A DNA stretch of 64,000 bases from positions 1 through 64,000 of the forward strand of contig JAQTYN010000002.1 of assembly GCA_028688275.1 (NCBI GenBank). Direction: 5' to 3'. The notes beneath the pieces are model-generated. The model was not told the origin of the DNA and searched no databases. It saw nothing but the letters and a program-made list of their open reading frames with translations. Within the stretch, counting starts at the first letter, position 1. Every line of letters starts with the position of its first letter. The DNA is from Gallionella sp. Its GTDB lineage: Bacteria > Pseudomonadota > Gammaproteobacteria > Burkholderiales > Gallionellaceae. The position numbers and the translations under genes are program-made. This document shows positions 7,892-16,815 of the stretch, piece after piece.

Positions 7892-8716
7892 TCAATTCGT
7901 TACCACCAGTGTGGACACCTCCATCTTGCCTGCAATTTCTTGCATAATGCTACGATGTCCGAACGGGATCAGGTGATAACGCTGGCGACCAATCACGACT
8001 AAATCGGCTCGACTTTCTGTAACCGCCGCGACGGTTTGTTCGACGGCTTGACCTACCCGCACCTCACCGCGTACTTTATCTGACGAACCCGCTGCCAATG
8101 CCACATTGAGCGTATTGAAGCTTTGCGTTTTCGATAATGAAGCTTGATCGGGGGTGACGCTTAACACCGTGAGCGGTAGATCACAGATGCCCGCGATCAG
8201 TCCTGCTGTTTTGGCAATGCTGGGGGCGGCGGGCGTATCGCCCACGGCGGCTAGCACCTGCGTATTCCAAAACTGTGCTTTACGCGGTACTAGCAGGACG
8301 CTACACGTCGTATCGCGGATCACGCGACTGACCATTTCGCCTACCATCATGCGTGCAAAAAAACTTGGTTTGCCACGGCGGCGTATCACGATCAAATCCG
8401 CTTGATATGCCCGCGCATCATTCACAATTTCGGTATGAATTTCTGAGCCACGCCTGACTTGCACGTCCAATTGCACCCCTGCTGCCGCAGCGGTTTTGCG
8501 CAAATCGTCAATCTTCACCGCCACGTCTTGTTCCGCACGCAAGGCGTGTTCAGGCATTTCGGCTTCATATTCGGGATTGCTGAGTAAGGGAAACACCACA
8601 CGCAGCGGTACGCCACAGCGTTGCGCCATGGCAAACGCCAATCGTTCGGCACCTGCGTCAAATTCGGTATGTTCGGTCGCCAATAAAATTCGGCTGAAGG
8701 GGTAGTCGCTCATCAT
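7892..8716 (-). CDS. Tandem-domain universal stress protein (UspA family)
   Basis: A 274-residue protein of two UspA domains, about 1-145 and 150-274. The first opens YPFSRILLATEHTEFDAG and ends in the GEMVSRVIRDTTCSVLLVP segment, a GxxxxxxI nucleotide-loop style motif. The second ends RSIMQEIAGKMEVSTLVV. Two-domain Usp proteins are cytoplasmic and often bind ATP; their role in sulfur operons is unknown. It lies between the membrane protein gene (9-nt gap) and soxY, so it is probably part of the same transcript. Confidence 0.85.
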   Translation of the reverse strand: MMSDYPFSRILLATEHTEFDAGAERLAFAMAQRCGVPLRVVFPLLSNPEYEAEMPEHALRAEQDVAVKIDDLRKTAAAAGVQLDVQVRRGSEIHTEIVNDARAYQADLIVIRRRGKPSFFARMMVGEMVSRVIRDTTCSVLLVPRKAQFWNTQVLAAVGDTPAAPSIAKTAGLIAGICDLPLTVLSVTPDQASLSKTQSFNTLNVALAAGSSDKVRGEVRVGQAVEQTVAAVTESRADLVVIGRQRYHLIPFGHRSIMQEIAGKMEVSTLVVTN

Positions 8717-8725
8717 CTATGTCCT

Positions 8726-9142
8726 TTAATGTCCGACCGTGAGAATGCCAGATGCCGCCAATAATTGCACCAACAATGCCACCACACATAAGCCGACAAA
8801 CACCCAATCTTTGCGCTTGGCATAAATCGGTATCACCGCAAGCAGACATAATAGCGAGCAGCCAGACAACCACGCGATGCCTAGCAAACTGGCGAAATCG
8901 CCTTGTCCAAGGAGATTTAACCAATGCCAGCCTGTCGGTGCGCCCGTTTTCAGCAAATAGTCATGCGTAGAAAGACTCCAAACTGCGGGCATTTGATCCA
9001 GCGGAATACGGGCGGGCAAGCCGCTCAACACATAGCCCAAAAAGGTGACGATCAGTACCGCCAAGCCAGAACGTGAACCCCAACTGAGCCACGTGGCATA
9101 ACGCTGCTGTTCAACCGAAATAAAGCTTGTTTTTTGATTCAT
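8726..9142 (-). CDS. Four-helix membrane protein of unknown function, partner of the exporter gene
   Basis: A 138-residue protein with about three to four hydrophobic helices (near residues 25-45, 82-103, 111-134) and a cytoplasmic-looking N-terminus. Its ATG overlaps the stop of the TauE-type exporter in ATGA, so it is translationally coupled. Small membrane proteins are often found next to TauE exporters (DUF1634 is one example), but I do not recognise the DUF1634 motif clearly here. It may be an accessory subunit for sulfite or sulfate export; this is inference from coupling only. Confidence 0.7.
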   Translation of the reverse strand: MNQKTSFISVEQQRYATWLSWGSRSGLAVLIVTFLGYVLSGLPARIPLDQMPAVWSLSTHDYLLKTGAPTGWHWLNLLGQGDFASLLGIAWLSGCSLLCLLAVIPIYAKRKDWVFVGLCVVALLVQLLAASGILTVGH

Positions 9143-10119
9143 ACCCAGATCCCCAATCCTTTCAACAAAGCGCGCACCCCCGCAAACAATAGCAACGAGA
9201 TGACCATTTTGCGTACCACCGAGGCTTTGAGCACATGCAGCAAACGCGCCCCTATGGTCGCGCCCATCATCATCCCAATCACAGAAGGGACAGCAATAAT
9301 CGCCAATACCGCGCCTTTGTTAAGGTAAATCCACGCTGCCGAAGAATCGACCAAGGTTAGGATAAAGCTGGATGTACCCGCAGAAACCTTGAGCGGCGCG
9401 CCCATCAGCAAATTCAACACAGGCACATTCGCCCAACCCGCGCCCATGCCAAATAGCCCTGCCAAGAACCCGATACCCACAAACAACAGCAGCCCTAATG
9501 GCGTGCGATGCACATGCCAGTTGATTTTCTCATTGCGCGCCGCATCGTGATAAATACCATTCATTGCCAAGGCACTGGAAAGCTTATCGGGTTCGCCCAC
9601 TTCGGGAAATTCTGATTTTTTCGCCAATGCCATCAGGGTGACGATGCCTAGGATGGTCAGCCCCAGTGCAATTTGTACGATTGCGGCGGGGATGGCTAAA
9701 CCGATCATCGCGCCTGCTATAGAACTGGCGGATGCCAACACCGCCATGGGCAACGCCAGTCTCAAATCCGCCAAGCCGCCGCGCAACAAGGAAGGTCCTG
9801 CGGCTAAGGCACTCGCCAAGGCAACCAACAACCCCGCCCCGCGCACGAAATCCAGATGAAACGGGAAAAATCCGCCCACAATCGGCACAAATAACACCCC
9901 GCCGCCCACGCCTGAGGGTACCGCCACGATCCCCAAAAAGAAACAAGTGACAAACAAGGCGATCACCCATCCCCACCATGGCATGGTACTCGCGGTCGGC
10001 AAGTTTTCAGCCGCAAATGCCCCCACGGTAAACAAAGACAGGGTCAGCAACAGCAGCATCACGTTGGCTTTCAGCAACGCGCCCGTGTTTTGCAGCTTGG
10101 AGAATGCGTGCGCCAACAT
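9139..10119 (-). CDS. tauE: TauE/SafE family sulfite exporter
   Basis: A 326-residue membrane protein with roughly eight to nine helices. It has the family glycine-rich repeats GVGGGVLFVPIVGG and GIGFLAGLFGMGAGWANVP, one in each half. The track start is 20 codons too long: ATG 10119 shares its A with the soeC stop (TAATG) and has AAGGG upstream. These exporters remove sulfite or organosulfur anions from the cytoplasm. Directly after a sulfite dehydrogenase operon, it most likely handles sulfite made or consumed by SoeABC. The first helix probably acts as an uncleaved signal. Confidence 0.9.
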   Translation of the reverse strand: MLAHAFSKLQNTGALLKANVMLLLLTLSLFTVGAFAAENLPTASTMPWWGWVIALFVTCFFLGIVAVPSGVGGGVLFVPIVGGFFPFHLDFVRGAGLLVALASALAAGPSLLRGGLADLRLALPMAVLASASSIAGAMIGLAIPAAIVQIALGLTILGIVTLMALAKKSEFPEVGEPDKLSSALAMNGIYHDAARNEKINWHVHRTPLGLLLFVGIGFLAGLFGMGAGWANVPVLNLLMGAPLKVSAGTSSFILTLVDSSAAWIYLNKGAVLAIIAVPSVIGMMMGATIGARLLHVLKASVVRKMVISLLLFAGVRALLKGLGIWV

Positions 10120-11021
10120 TATGAATTCCCTTGGTAATAGAGATTCTGCGGATGTTTCGCTTCGGCAAAGAAGTACCAACGCTCCGCCAATAAACCCGCG
10201 TATTGCAAGATGAACGCCAGCAACGGCAGGGTTAACACCAGCAACAAGGGCAAGGCAAACGACAGCACCAGAAACGCAGGCACAATGGCGCGCACAAAGC
10301 CTACACTTTTGCCATGGAAAAATTCACGGGTGTTATACGAGCCGCCCATCGCGCCTTGGGCTTTTTGCACGATGTGGGGATGACGAATACCGATAGCCGT
10401 TTGTAGCGTACTGGCAGGACTCAGCTTGGCGTTTCGCACCAAAGCCGCACCGCGTGTTAGCAAGCCCAGCGCGGTGAGGACAAAAGCGGCTTGAGCCAGT
10501 GGTGCAGTGAGCGTGGGGGCAACGAAGCTGGCATAAGCTGCTGCCAATGTCATGCCCGATGCGCAACCCAGCAGGCTAAAGTTCACCAGCGTCAATGGAT
10601 GCGCCCATTCTTTGAGCACTTTAACCGCCGCGTAAATCATGCCCGTGCAGATAAACAAGGTGATAGACAGCACCACACCGATAACCCCGATGAGCAAGGT
10701 ATGTCCCAAAGCCAGCCAATGCGCGACACCGTAAGCAAAAGCGGCTGCCATAAAGGCGGGCAAGGCGATGACTTCACGTGACAACCAAGAAGTGCGCCAC
10801 ATCATCATCGAACGCCAAGCGCGTTCGGGATGACCTAAGTGAAAAAAAGAAGCCAGCAAGCCTAAGCCACTGAGCAACAACACGATGACACTGCCGCCGA
10901 CCAATAAGGTAGGGGTAGCAGCACTGGGTGCTAGCAATTCACACAAAAACAGTGCGATAAACAAACCTTGCGCTGCGCCAATCAGCGTGGTCAACAGTAA
11001 TACAGAAAAAGCGGGACGCAT
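10119..11021 (-). CDS. soeC: SoeC-type DmsC/NrfD-like membrane anchor of sulfite dehydrogenase
   Basis: A 300-residue DmsC-family protein with about eight transmembrane helices. The family signature FHLGHPERAWRSMMMWRTSWLSRE lies near residue 60-85. DmsC-type subunits anchor a molybdoenzyme dimer to the membrane and exchange electrons with quinone. It is coupled to the exporter gene by a TAATG overlap and follows soeB by 11 bases. The soe assignment rests on the sulfur context and the absence of a Tat signal on the large subunit; a different DMSO-reductase-like substrate cannot be excluded by sequence alone. Confidence 0.88.
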   Translation of the reverse strand: MRPAFSVLLLTTLIGAAQGLFIALFLCELLAPSAATPTLLVGGSVIVLLLSGLGLLASFFHLGHPERAWRSMMMWRTSWLSREVIALPAFMAAAFAYGVAHWLALGHTLLIGVIGVVLSITLFICTGMIYAAVKVLKEWAHPLTLVNFSLLGCASGMTLAAAYASFVAPTLTAPLAQAAFVLTALGLLTRGAALVRNAKLSPASTLQTAIGIRHPHIVQKAQGAMGGSYNTREFFHGKSVGFVRAIVPAFLVLSFALPLLLVLTLPLLAFILQYAGLLAERWYFFAEAKHPQNLYYQGNS

Positions 11022-11032
11022 TGAGTAATTCC

Positions 11033-11755
11033 TTAGTTAAGCTCTTCGTGAGTCGGTGGCAGATTTTTGTCGAAAGGAGCCCCATCGATTTTATGAGGAT
11101 TATCCGAGCGATACAGCTCTTCATCGCGCACGGTGACGGTGGTTTTGCGACGTGGCAAATAGTGATTCGCGGGCTTGGTATTCGCTTCGGGCATCAAGGT
11201 GTAACCCCCGCGTTCACGTATCGCCACCGAGACTTCAGATTCGGGGTCATGTACGTCACCAAACAAGCGCGCACCTGGTGGACACGCCAATACGCACGAC
11301 GGTTTTCGACGATCTTCTGGCAAACTCATGTCATAAATGCGATCCACACACAGGGTGCATTTGGTCATCACTTTGCGTTGTTCGTCGAACTCGCGCACGC
11401 CGTAAGGACACGCCCATGAACAATATTTACAACCGATGCACTTGTCATAATCGACCAGCACAATGCCATCGGATTTACGTTTGTAAGACGCACCTGTCGG
11501 ACACACGGGGACGCAAGCAGGGTCTTCGCAATGCAAACAGGATTTAGGGAAGTGCACGGTTTCTGTTTTTGGATACTGACCGACTTCAAAAGTCTGTACC
11601 CGATTGAAAAACGTGCCATTCGGTTCTGCTTCGTAAGGATTGCAGTCGGTTAACGCACCCGCCGCGCCTGAGGTATTCCACTGCTTACAGTTGGTCACGC
11701 AAGCGTGACAACCGACGCAGACATTCAAATCAATGACCAGCGCAAGTTGAGTCAT
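11033..11755 (-). CDS. soeB: SoeB-type iron-sulfur subunit (four 4Fe-4S clusters)
   Basis: A 240-residue DmsB-type ferredoxin starting MTQLALVIDLNVCVGCHAC. Four cysteine clusters are visible: VCVGCHACVTNC, CLHCEDPACVPVC, CIGCKYCSWAC and CTLCVDR with a later CVLAC. It passes electrons between the molybdenum subunit and the membrane anchor on the cytoplasmic side. The start at 11755 shares its A with the soeA stop (TAATG overlap), which is 12 codons inside the track ORF. Order soeA-B-C with overlaps is the usual operon layout. Confidence 0.92.
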   Translation of the reverse strand: MTQLALVIDLNVCVGCHACVTNCKQWNTSGAAGALTDCNPYEAEPNGTFFNRVQTFEVGQYPKTETVHFPKSCLHCEDPACVPVCPTGASYKRKSDGIVLVDYDKCIGCKYCSWACPYGVREFDEQRKVMTKCTLCVDRIYDMSLPEDRRKPSCVLACPPGARLFGDVHDPESEVSVAIRERGGYTLMPEANTKPANHYLPRRKTTVTVRDEELYRSDNPHKIDGAPFDKNLPPTHEELN

Positions 11756-14667
11756 TACGCACCGCCTTTCTTTTTGCTGCCAGCAAACCATGCTTGCCAG
11801 CCCATATTTCTAGCTTCCATCCCAGGTACAGGATTGAGCGTTTCAAATTGAGGCGAACTCTCCTCTGCTTCACTCGCTTCCGCTGGATAGATACGTACCC
11901 GCACGTCATACCACGCGGCCTGTCCTGTAATCGGGTCGGAGTTGGAGAAGCGTTTACCATCGGCATTCGCGCCCAACTCTTCGGAAATCAAATGATTCAG
12001 CAAGAAACCTTGCTTGGATTCATTAGCGTCGCCCGTGAGATTCCATGCCCCTGCCGACTTACCGATGGCATTCCATGTCCACACGGTGCCTGGCTCCACG
12101 GCTTCGGAATAACGGCACAAACAACGCACCTTACCCCATTGCGATTCCACCCACATCCAACCACCATCAGCAATGCCCGCATCACTAGCGGTTTGCGAAT
12201 TCACGTACAGATAGTTGTAAGTGTGAATCTGACGCAGCCACGCATTTTGCGAATCCCACGAGTGATACATCGCCATCGGACGTTGGGTCAACGCATTGAG
12301 CGGATATTTTTTCAGGTCGCTTTGATCGTCTTCCAACGGCGCGTACCAGAAGGGCAACGGATCGAAATAGGTCGCGACGCGTTTGCGCAACTCATCGGGC
12401 GGCTGTTTACCAGCGCGTTTGCCCTCGGCTGCCAAGCGGAAACCCTGCAAAATTTCGGAATAAATGTGAATAATCACAGGGTCATTGTCGCGGCGCATCC
12501 CCGCTTGTTGCGCCCATTCCATGTACTCTTTGTTCCAGTTGCGCATGTATTGACTGGACGGCGGCAAATGGTATTGGAAGAAACAGCCATTCTTTTCGTA
12601 CATTTCCCATTGCTTAGGATTCGGCTCACCGCGCATGGCTTTGTCGCCGTCTTTACCGCGCCAGCCTGTCAAGAAACCAATCCCAGAACCTGGGGCAGTT
12701 TCATAATTGACCACGAAATCGGGGTAATTTTTGAACTTACGCCCGCCCGCCGCATCGGTAAAGGCGGGTAATTTGAGACGACCGCCCAACTCTACCAACA
12801 CTTCTTGGAAGGGTTTGCAATCTCCTTTAGGCGCGACCACGGGGATCCGTACCGCATCCACGGGACCATCGAATTCGGAAATCGGACGATCCAGCATGGA
12901 CATGCAATCATGCCGTTCCAAGTAAGTCGTATCAGGCAAAATCAAATCCGCAAAGGCGGTGGTTTCGGATTGAAACGCATCGCACACCACGATAAACGGA
13001 ATTTTGTAGCCGCCGTCTGGATGCTTATCCACCAGCATCTTGCGTACTTCCGAGGTGTTCATGCTGGAATTCCACGCCATGTTTGCCATAAACAACAGCA
13101 AGGTGTCGATGGGGTAAGGATCGCCGCGCCACGCATTGGTGATGGCATTGTGCATTAAGCCATGCGCCGACAGCGGATGTTCCCAAGAAAATGCCTTATC
13201 CAAGCGCACAGGCTTGCCCTCGGCATCCACGAACAAATCATCAGGACTTTCTGGCCAACCGAGCGGCGCACCATTCAACGGCGTGTTCGGTTGCACCGCT
13301 TCAGGGCCTTTGGGCGGACGCGCATTGGGGGGAATCGCACGTGGGTAAGGGGCTTTGTGACGGAAGCCGCCAGGTCTATCTATCGTGCCTAACAAGGACA
13401 TCAAAATCGCCAAGGATCGTATGGTTTGGAAACCATTGGAATGCGCCGCCAAGCCACGCATAGCATGGAATGCGACGGGGTTGCCTGTGACAGTTTCGTG
13501 TTCTTCGCCCCACCAATCCGTCCAAGGAATCGGCAACTCAATTTTCTGGTCGCGGGCGGTAATTCCCATTTCATGCGCGATGCGCTTGATAGTTTCGGCA
13601 TCAATGCCTGTGATACTCGCTGCCCATTCAGGCGTGCAATCCGCCACACGCTCTTTGAGCAACTGGAACGCGGGTTTTACAGGCGTGCCGTCTGGCATGA
13701 TAAAACTGCCGAACAAGGCGGGATCCGCGTGTTTCGCGTGGTCGTCCACCGCGTGGTTGGTGTGCCTATCCCACCAGTAAAAATTATGCGGACGCAGTGG
13801 GTTGATTTTGTCGCCTTCAGGATTGCGCATCATCATGCCGAATTCTTTGCTAGATTCGTCCTGATTCACCAGTTGCCCAGAGTTGGTATAGCGCGCCAAA
13901 AAGTCGCGGTCATACAGACCGAGTGCGATGATTTCGCGGATGATGGCAAGGATTAGTGCGCCATCGGTGCCTGGTTTGATGGGGATCCATTCATCCGCAA
14001 TCGCGGCATAACCACTGCGCACGGGGTTGATGGCGACAAAGCGTCCGCCATTGCGTTTGAAATCCCCAATCGCGCTCTTCAGTGGGTTGGAGTGATGGTC
14101 TTCCGCCGTGCCGATCATGTAAAACACCTTCGCGCGTTCCAGATCAGGCCCCCCGAATTCCCAGAACGATCCGCCGATGGTATAGATCATGCCCGCCGCC
14201 ATATTGACCGAACAGAAGCCGCCATGTGCCGCGTAGTTGGGTGTGCCGAACTGACGGGCAAACATGCCCGTCAAGGCTTGCATTTGATCGCGTCCCGTGA
14301 ACAGTGCGAATTTCTTGGGGTCAGTGGCGCGCAAATGCGACAGCCGCTTTTCCAAAATATCAAACGTTTCGTCCCAGCTAATTTCTTCAAACTGGTTTTC
14401 ACCGCGCTCCGTCCCCGCTTTGCGTCGCAAAGGTTTAGTCAGGCGTGCAGGTGAGTATTGCTTCATAATGCCCGAACCACCCTTAGCGCAAATCACGCCC
14501 TTGTTTAACGGATGATCGGGATTGCCTTCGATATAGCGCACTTCGCCATCGCGCAAATGTACTTTAATGCCGCAACGGCAAGCACACATGTAGCATGTCG
14601 TCGTTTTGGTCTCAGTTGTCGCATCGGGCAACGGAGCGGAGATGGGGTCGTGTATGGGTGAGGACAT
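11755..14667 (-). CDS. soeA: SoeA-type molybdopterin oxidoreductase, cytoplasmic sulfite dehydrogenase catalytic subunit
   Basis: A 970-residue molybdopterin-bis-MGD enzyme of the DMSO reductase family. The N-terminal 4Fe-4S site uses Cys25, Cys28, Cys32 and Cys60 (CYMCACRC, GVICAKG). MGD-binding blocks such as FYMIGTAEDHHSNP and FVAINPVRSG follow, with a C-terminal molydopterin dinucleotide domain (YNYLYVNSQTASDAG). There is no Tat signal, which fits the cytoplasmic SoeA type that oxidises sulfite to sulfate. The track extends 30 codons upstream from a GTG; ATG 14667 was preferred because the extra residues are unlike the family, though no strong ribosome site precedes it. Substrate is inferred from linkage to sox, tusA and tauE. 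Confidence 0.9.
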   Translation of the reverse strand: MSSPIHDPISAPLPDATTETKTTTCYMCACRCGIKVHLRDGEVRYIEGNPDHPLNKGVICAKGGSGIMKQYSPARLTKPLRRKAGTERGENQFEEISWDETFDILEKRLSHLRATDPKKFALFTGRDQMQALTGMFARQFGTPNYAAHGGFCSVNMAAGMIYTIGGSFWEFGGPDLERAKVFYMIGTAEDHHSNPLKSAIGDFKRNGGRFVAINPVRSGYAAIADEWIPIKPGTDGALILAIIREIIALGLYDRDFLARYTNSGQLVNQDESSKEFGMMMRNPEGDKINPLRPHNFYWWDRHTNHAVDDHAKHADPALFGSFIMPDGTPVKPAFQLLKERVADCTPEWAASITGIDAETIKRIAHEMGITARDQKIELPIPWTDWWGEEHETVTGNPVAFHAMRGLAAHSNGFQTIRSLAILMSLLGTIDRPGGFRHKAPYPRAIPPNARPPKGPEAVQPNTPLNGAPLGWPESPDDLFVDAEGKPVRLDKAFSWEHPLSAHGLMHNAITNAWRGDPYPIDTLLLFMANMAWNSSMNTSEVRKMLVDKHPDGGYKIPFIVVCDAFQSETTAFADLILPDTTYLERHDCMSMLDRPISEFDGPVDAVRIPVVAPKGDCKPFQEVLVELGGRLKLPAFTDAAGGRKFKNYPDFVVNYETAPGSGIGFLTGWRGKDGDKAMRGEPNPKQWEMYEKNGCFFQYHLPPSSQYMRNWNKEYMEWAQQAGMRRDNDPVIIHIYSEILQGFRLAAEGKRAGKQPPDELRKRVATYFDPLPFWYAPLEDDQSDLKKYPLNALTQRPMAMYHSWDSQNAWLRQIHTYNYLYVNSQTASDAGIADGGWMWVESQWGKVRCLCRYSEAVEPGTVWTWNAIGKSAGAWNLTGDANESKQGFLLNHLISEELGANADGKRFSNSDPITGQAAWYDVRVRIYPAEASEAEESSPQFETLNPVPGMEARNMGWQAWFAGSKKKGGA

Positions 14668-14770
14668 GGCAATCAGTTTTATAGGGTTGGGGTTGCAACA
14701 ACAGGAAAACGGCATTCGCGTAAGTATTTTGACTCTATTTTTATTAGGCACAATCACACCCCATAGTGTC

Positions 14771-14799
14771 TATACCCACCTTGGGTGGGAGCGGGTATA
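14771..14799. promoter_or_regulatory. Nested dyad, candidate operator between soeA and the sensor kinase
   Basis: TATACCC (14771-14777) and GGGTATA (14793-14799) form an outer dyad. CCCACC-TTG-GGTGGG (14775-14789) forms an inner dyad overlapping its left half. It lies in the 213-bp divergent spacer, about 58 bases upstream of the start expected from the -10 box at 14831. The TACCC/GGGTA half-sites resemble NarL-type heptamers, and the adjacent regulator is NarL-like; binding is inference. Confidence 0.5.
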
Positions 14800-14830
14800 A
14801 CCCTGATGGGTCAGGAAGCCTACTTTAGAA

Positions 14831-14836
14831 TATAAT
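14831..14836 (+). promoter_or_regulatory. Putative -10 element of the two-component operon
   Basis: A consensus TATAAT occurs 45-50 bases upstream of the annotated kinase start. No good -35 hexamer is present at the normal distance, which would suit an activator-dependent promoter using the dyad just upstream. Confidence 0.45.
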
Positions 14837-14880
14837 CAGTTGATGTTTTAGGGAATTCAACTTAGTCTAACTACACGTTT

Positions 14881-16131
14881 TTGGAGCGCGCGACGAAATT
14901 GATAAAGAGAAAAAAAATCCCCATTATAGACAGGACGCACAGTGCATTTTTGTGGACAAATCGTCCTGAATTTGTGCCCCCGAATCGTTCGAGTACAGGG
15001 GGAGCTCCTTCAACAGTCGATACACCACGTATGGGCGACCTCCGAATGCTTTTGGAAACCTTTCTGGAAAGCATTATCGGGACTGTGAATGCAACTGCAG
15101 GCGTGGTTAGACTGCTCTCACCAGACGGCTGTACCTTGCAAATTATCAGTTCAGCGGGATTGTCTGCTGAATTACAAAAAGAAGCAGAAAATTTTGTAGA
15201 ATTGAATTGCGAGTCCAATGACATCGCCACCCTAGGGCATATTATTCACTCTTCAGATGTCAGCACCTGCGACTCTCGCCATCTCTGCCCCTATGCTAGC
15301 TGTCGTTTCCAGTCACTGGTCGCAGCCCCGCTAGAAGCTCAAAACACGACAGGTGCGCCACTGGGTATTTTGACCATTTTTTTCGATGTCCCCCGTACTG
15401 CAGCCAGCCAAATAATGAACACGTTGGCAGCATTTACCGAAGTGATGGCAGCCACCATAGAACACACCCGCATTACGCGTGAGGTGCAGCGCACAGACCG
15501 ACTCGCTGCACGACAGGACATCGCCAATGAAATTCACGACTCTTTAGCGCAAACTCTGACTTATTCCCGCATGCGCGCCAGCCTACTACGCGAAGCTATC
15601 AGCACAGGTAAAGCATCTCTAGCCGCCCAGCTGACCAATGACATCGATGAAGCACTGGAAATCGGACAAAAAAGCGTGCGTCATCTCATCGCTGATTTTC
15701 GCTGTGAAATCAACCATGGTGGCCTAGCGGCTGCACTACAAGACCTTGTCAGTGATTTCCGCAAACGCAATGACATCGAATTGGAATACCACAATCATTT
15801 AGTCGAATTTGAGTTGCCGCTCGAACACGAGATTCAGGTATATTACATTGTGCGCGAAGCACTGACCAATATTGGTCGCCACTCAGGCGCATCGCATGCC
15901 CGTCTGTTTGTGGATGCCGAATTTGGTTATTACGTTTTTACCATTGAAGACAATGGCAGCGGTGCATCTACCTTTAAGCCGATAGAAGGTCATTATGGTG
16001 TCATTATTATGCGCGAACGGGCGCAGCGTATCGGCGGCGAAATTCGTGTCAAAAGCGCAGCAGGATTGGGCACGAAAGTGCAATTGTTTTTCCCTGAACC
16101 ACCGACGGACTGGAGAGTAGCGAGTGAATGA
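14881..16131 (+). CDS. GAF-domain sensor histidine kinase, NarX/DegS type, cytoplasmic
   Basis: A 416-residue kinase with a GAF domain (about 55-185), a HisKA_3 dimerisation region with phospho-accepting His in NEIHDSLAQTL, and an HATPase domain (REALTNIGRHSGASHA, EDNGSGAS, GHYGVIIMRERA). There is no membrane segment, so it senses a cytoplasmic signal. The GAF domain holds Cys84, Cys110, Cys130, Cys136 and Cys141. The start is uncertain: 14881 is a TTG without a ribosome site, and ATG at 15031 would remove only the unstructured first 50 residues. It overlaps the response regulator gene by 8 bases and faces soeA, so control of the sulfur cluster is likely. Confidence 0.88.
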   Translation: MERATKLIKRKKIPIIDRTHSAFLWTNRPEFVPPNRSSTGGAPSTVDTPRMGDLRMLLETFLESIIGTVNATAGVVRLLSPDGCTLQIISSAGLSAELQKEAENFVELNCESNDIATLGHIIHSSDVSTCDSRHLCPYASCRFQSLVAAPLEAQNTTGAPLGILTIFFDVPRTAASQIMNTLAAFTEVMAATIEHTRITREVQRTDRLAARQDIANEIHDSLAQTLTYSRMRASLLREAISTGKASLAAQLTNDIDEALEIGQKSVRHLIADFRCEINHGGLAAALQDLVSDFRKRNDIELEYHNHLVEFELPLEHEIQVYYIVREALTNIGRHSGASHARLFVDAEFGYYVFTIEDNGSGASTFKPIEGHYGVIIMRERAQRIGGEIRVKSAAGLGTKVQLFFPEPPTDWRVASE

Positions 16132-16801
16132 TAAATTGAAATTGGTACTGGTCGATGACCAATGTTTGTGTCGGCGTGGTTTGAGCGAACTACTGGCCAA
16201 TTGTTATGATTTTGCCGTGCTGGGCGCAACGGACAATGTCGCAGAGCTGCATCAACTACTTGACCAAAAACCTGATCTACTCATTCTTGACTTGCGGATG
16301 AAACCCATGAACGGCATCACACTGCTGCAACAACTTCGTGCGGATGGCTATACCACCCCAGCGGTCATGCTCACCATGAGCGACTCAGAAGTCGATATGC
16401 AAAATGCCATTCGCGCAGGGGTAAGGGGATATTTGCTCAAGGATATGGCTCCCGATGATGTGGTCGATGCCATTCGACGTATCGCTGCGGGTGAGTTGGT
16501 GGTAGCACCCGCGATGACCATGAAAATGATCGAAATGTTGCGAGGAGACCAACCCAGCCAAGACGCGAAGAGTTCACTGAAATTACTCACCGAACGGGAA
16601 CGAGAGATTTTGCAATTGTTGTCGCGAGGCGAAAGCAATAAAGCCATCGCCATTACCCTGAAAATCAGCTATGACACGGTCAAACAGCATGTACGTCACA
16701 TTTTAAACAAGCTGAATCTATCCTCTCGTGTCAAAGCCGCCGTTCTATTCACCAAAGAACAAGAAACACATTTTGGCAAAGATTCCTCGCGCAACGGATA
16801 G
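16124..16801 (+). CDS. NarL/LuxR-family response regulator
   Basis: A 225-residue regulator with an N-terminal receiver (acidic VLVDDQ, phospho-acceptor Asp56 in LLILDLRM, conserved Lys in YLLKDM) and a C-terminal LuxR helix-turn-helix (LTEREREILQLLSRGESNKAIA, then TVKQHVRHILNKL). It overlaps the kinase gene and is its cognate partner. The divergent sulfur operon and the nearby dyad make soeABC-tauE-sox the most likely target. Two Cys residues in the first helix region (QCLCRRG) are unusual but of unknown meaning. Confidence 0.93.
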   Translation: MNDKLKLVLVDDQCLCRRGLSELLANCYDFAVLGATDNVAELHQLLDQKPDLLILDLRMKPMNGITLLQQLRADGYTTPAVMLTMSDSEVDMQNAIRAGVRGYLLKDMAPDDVVDAIRRIAAGELVVAPAMTMKMIEMLRGDQPSQDAKSSLKLLTEREREILQLLSRGESNKAIAITLKISYDTVKQHVRHILNKLNLSSRVKAAVLFTKEQETHFGKDSSRNG

Positions 16802-16815
16802 AAATAATCGGCTCA

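Noticed and set aside
11794-12771. 325-codon plus-strand ORF antisense to soeA
   Set aside because: It lies wholly inside the well-supported molybdopterin subunit gene, has no family motif and has shadow-like composition rich in His and Arg.
13426-13956. 176-codon plus-strand ORF antisense to soeA
   Set aside because: It is a shadow of the opposite-strand gene with no ribosome site or recognisable domain.
14668-14757. Longer soeA start at the GTG of the track ORF
   Set aside because: The extra 30 residues (with CCCNPNP) are unlike the family and the DNA belongs to the divergent control region.
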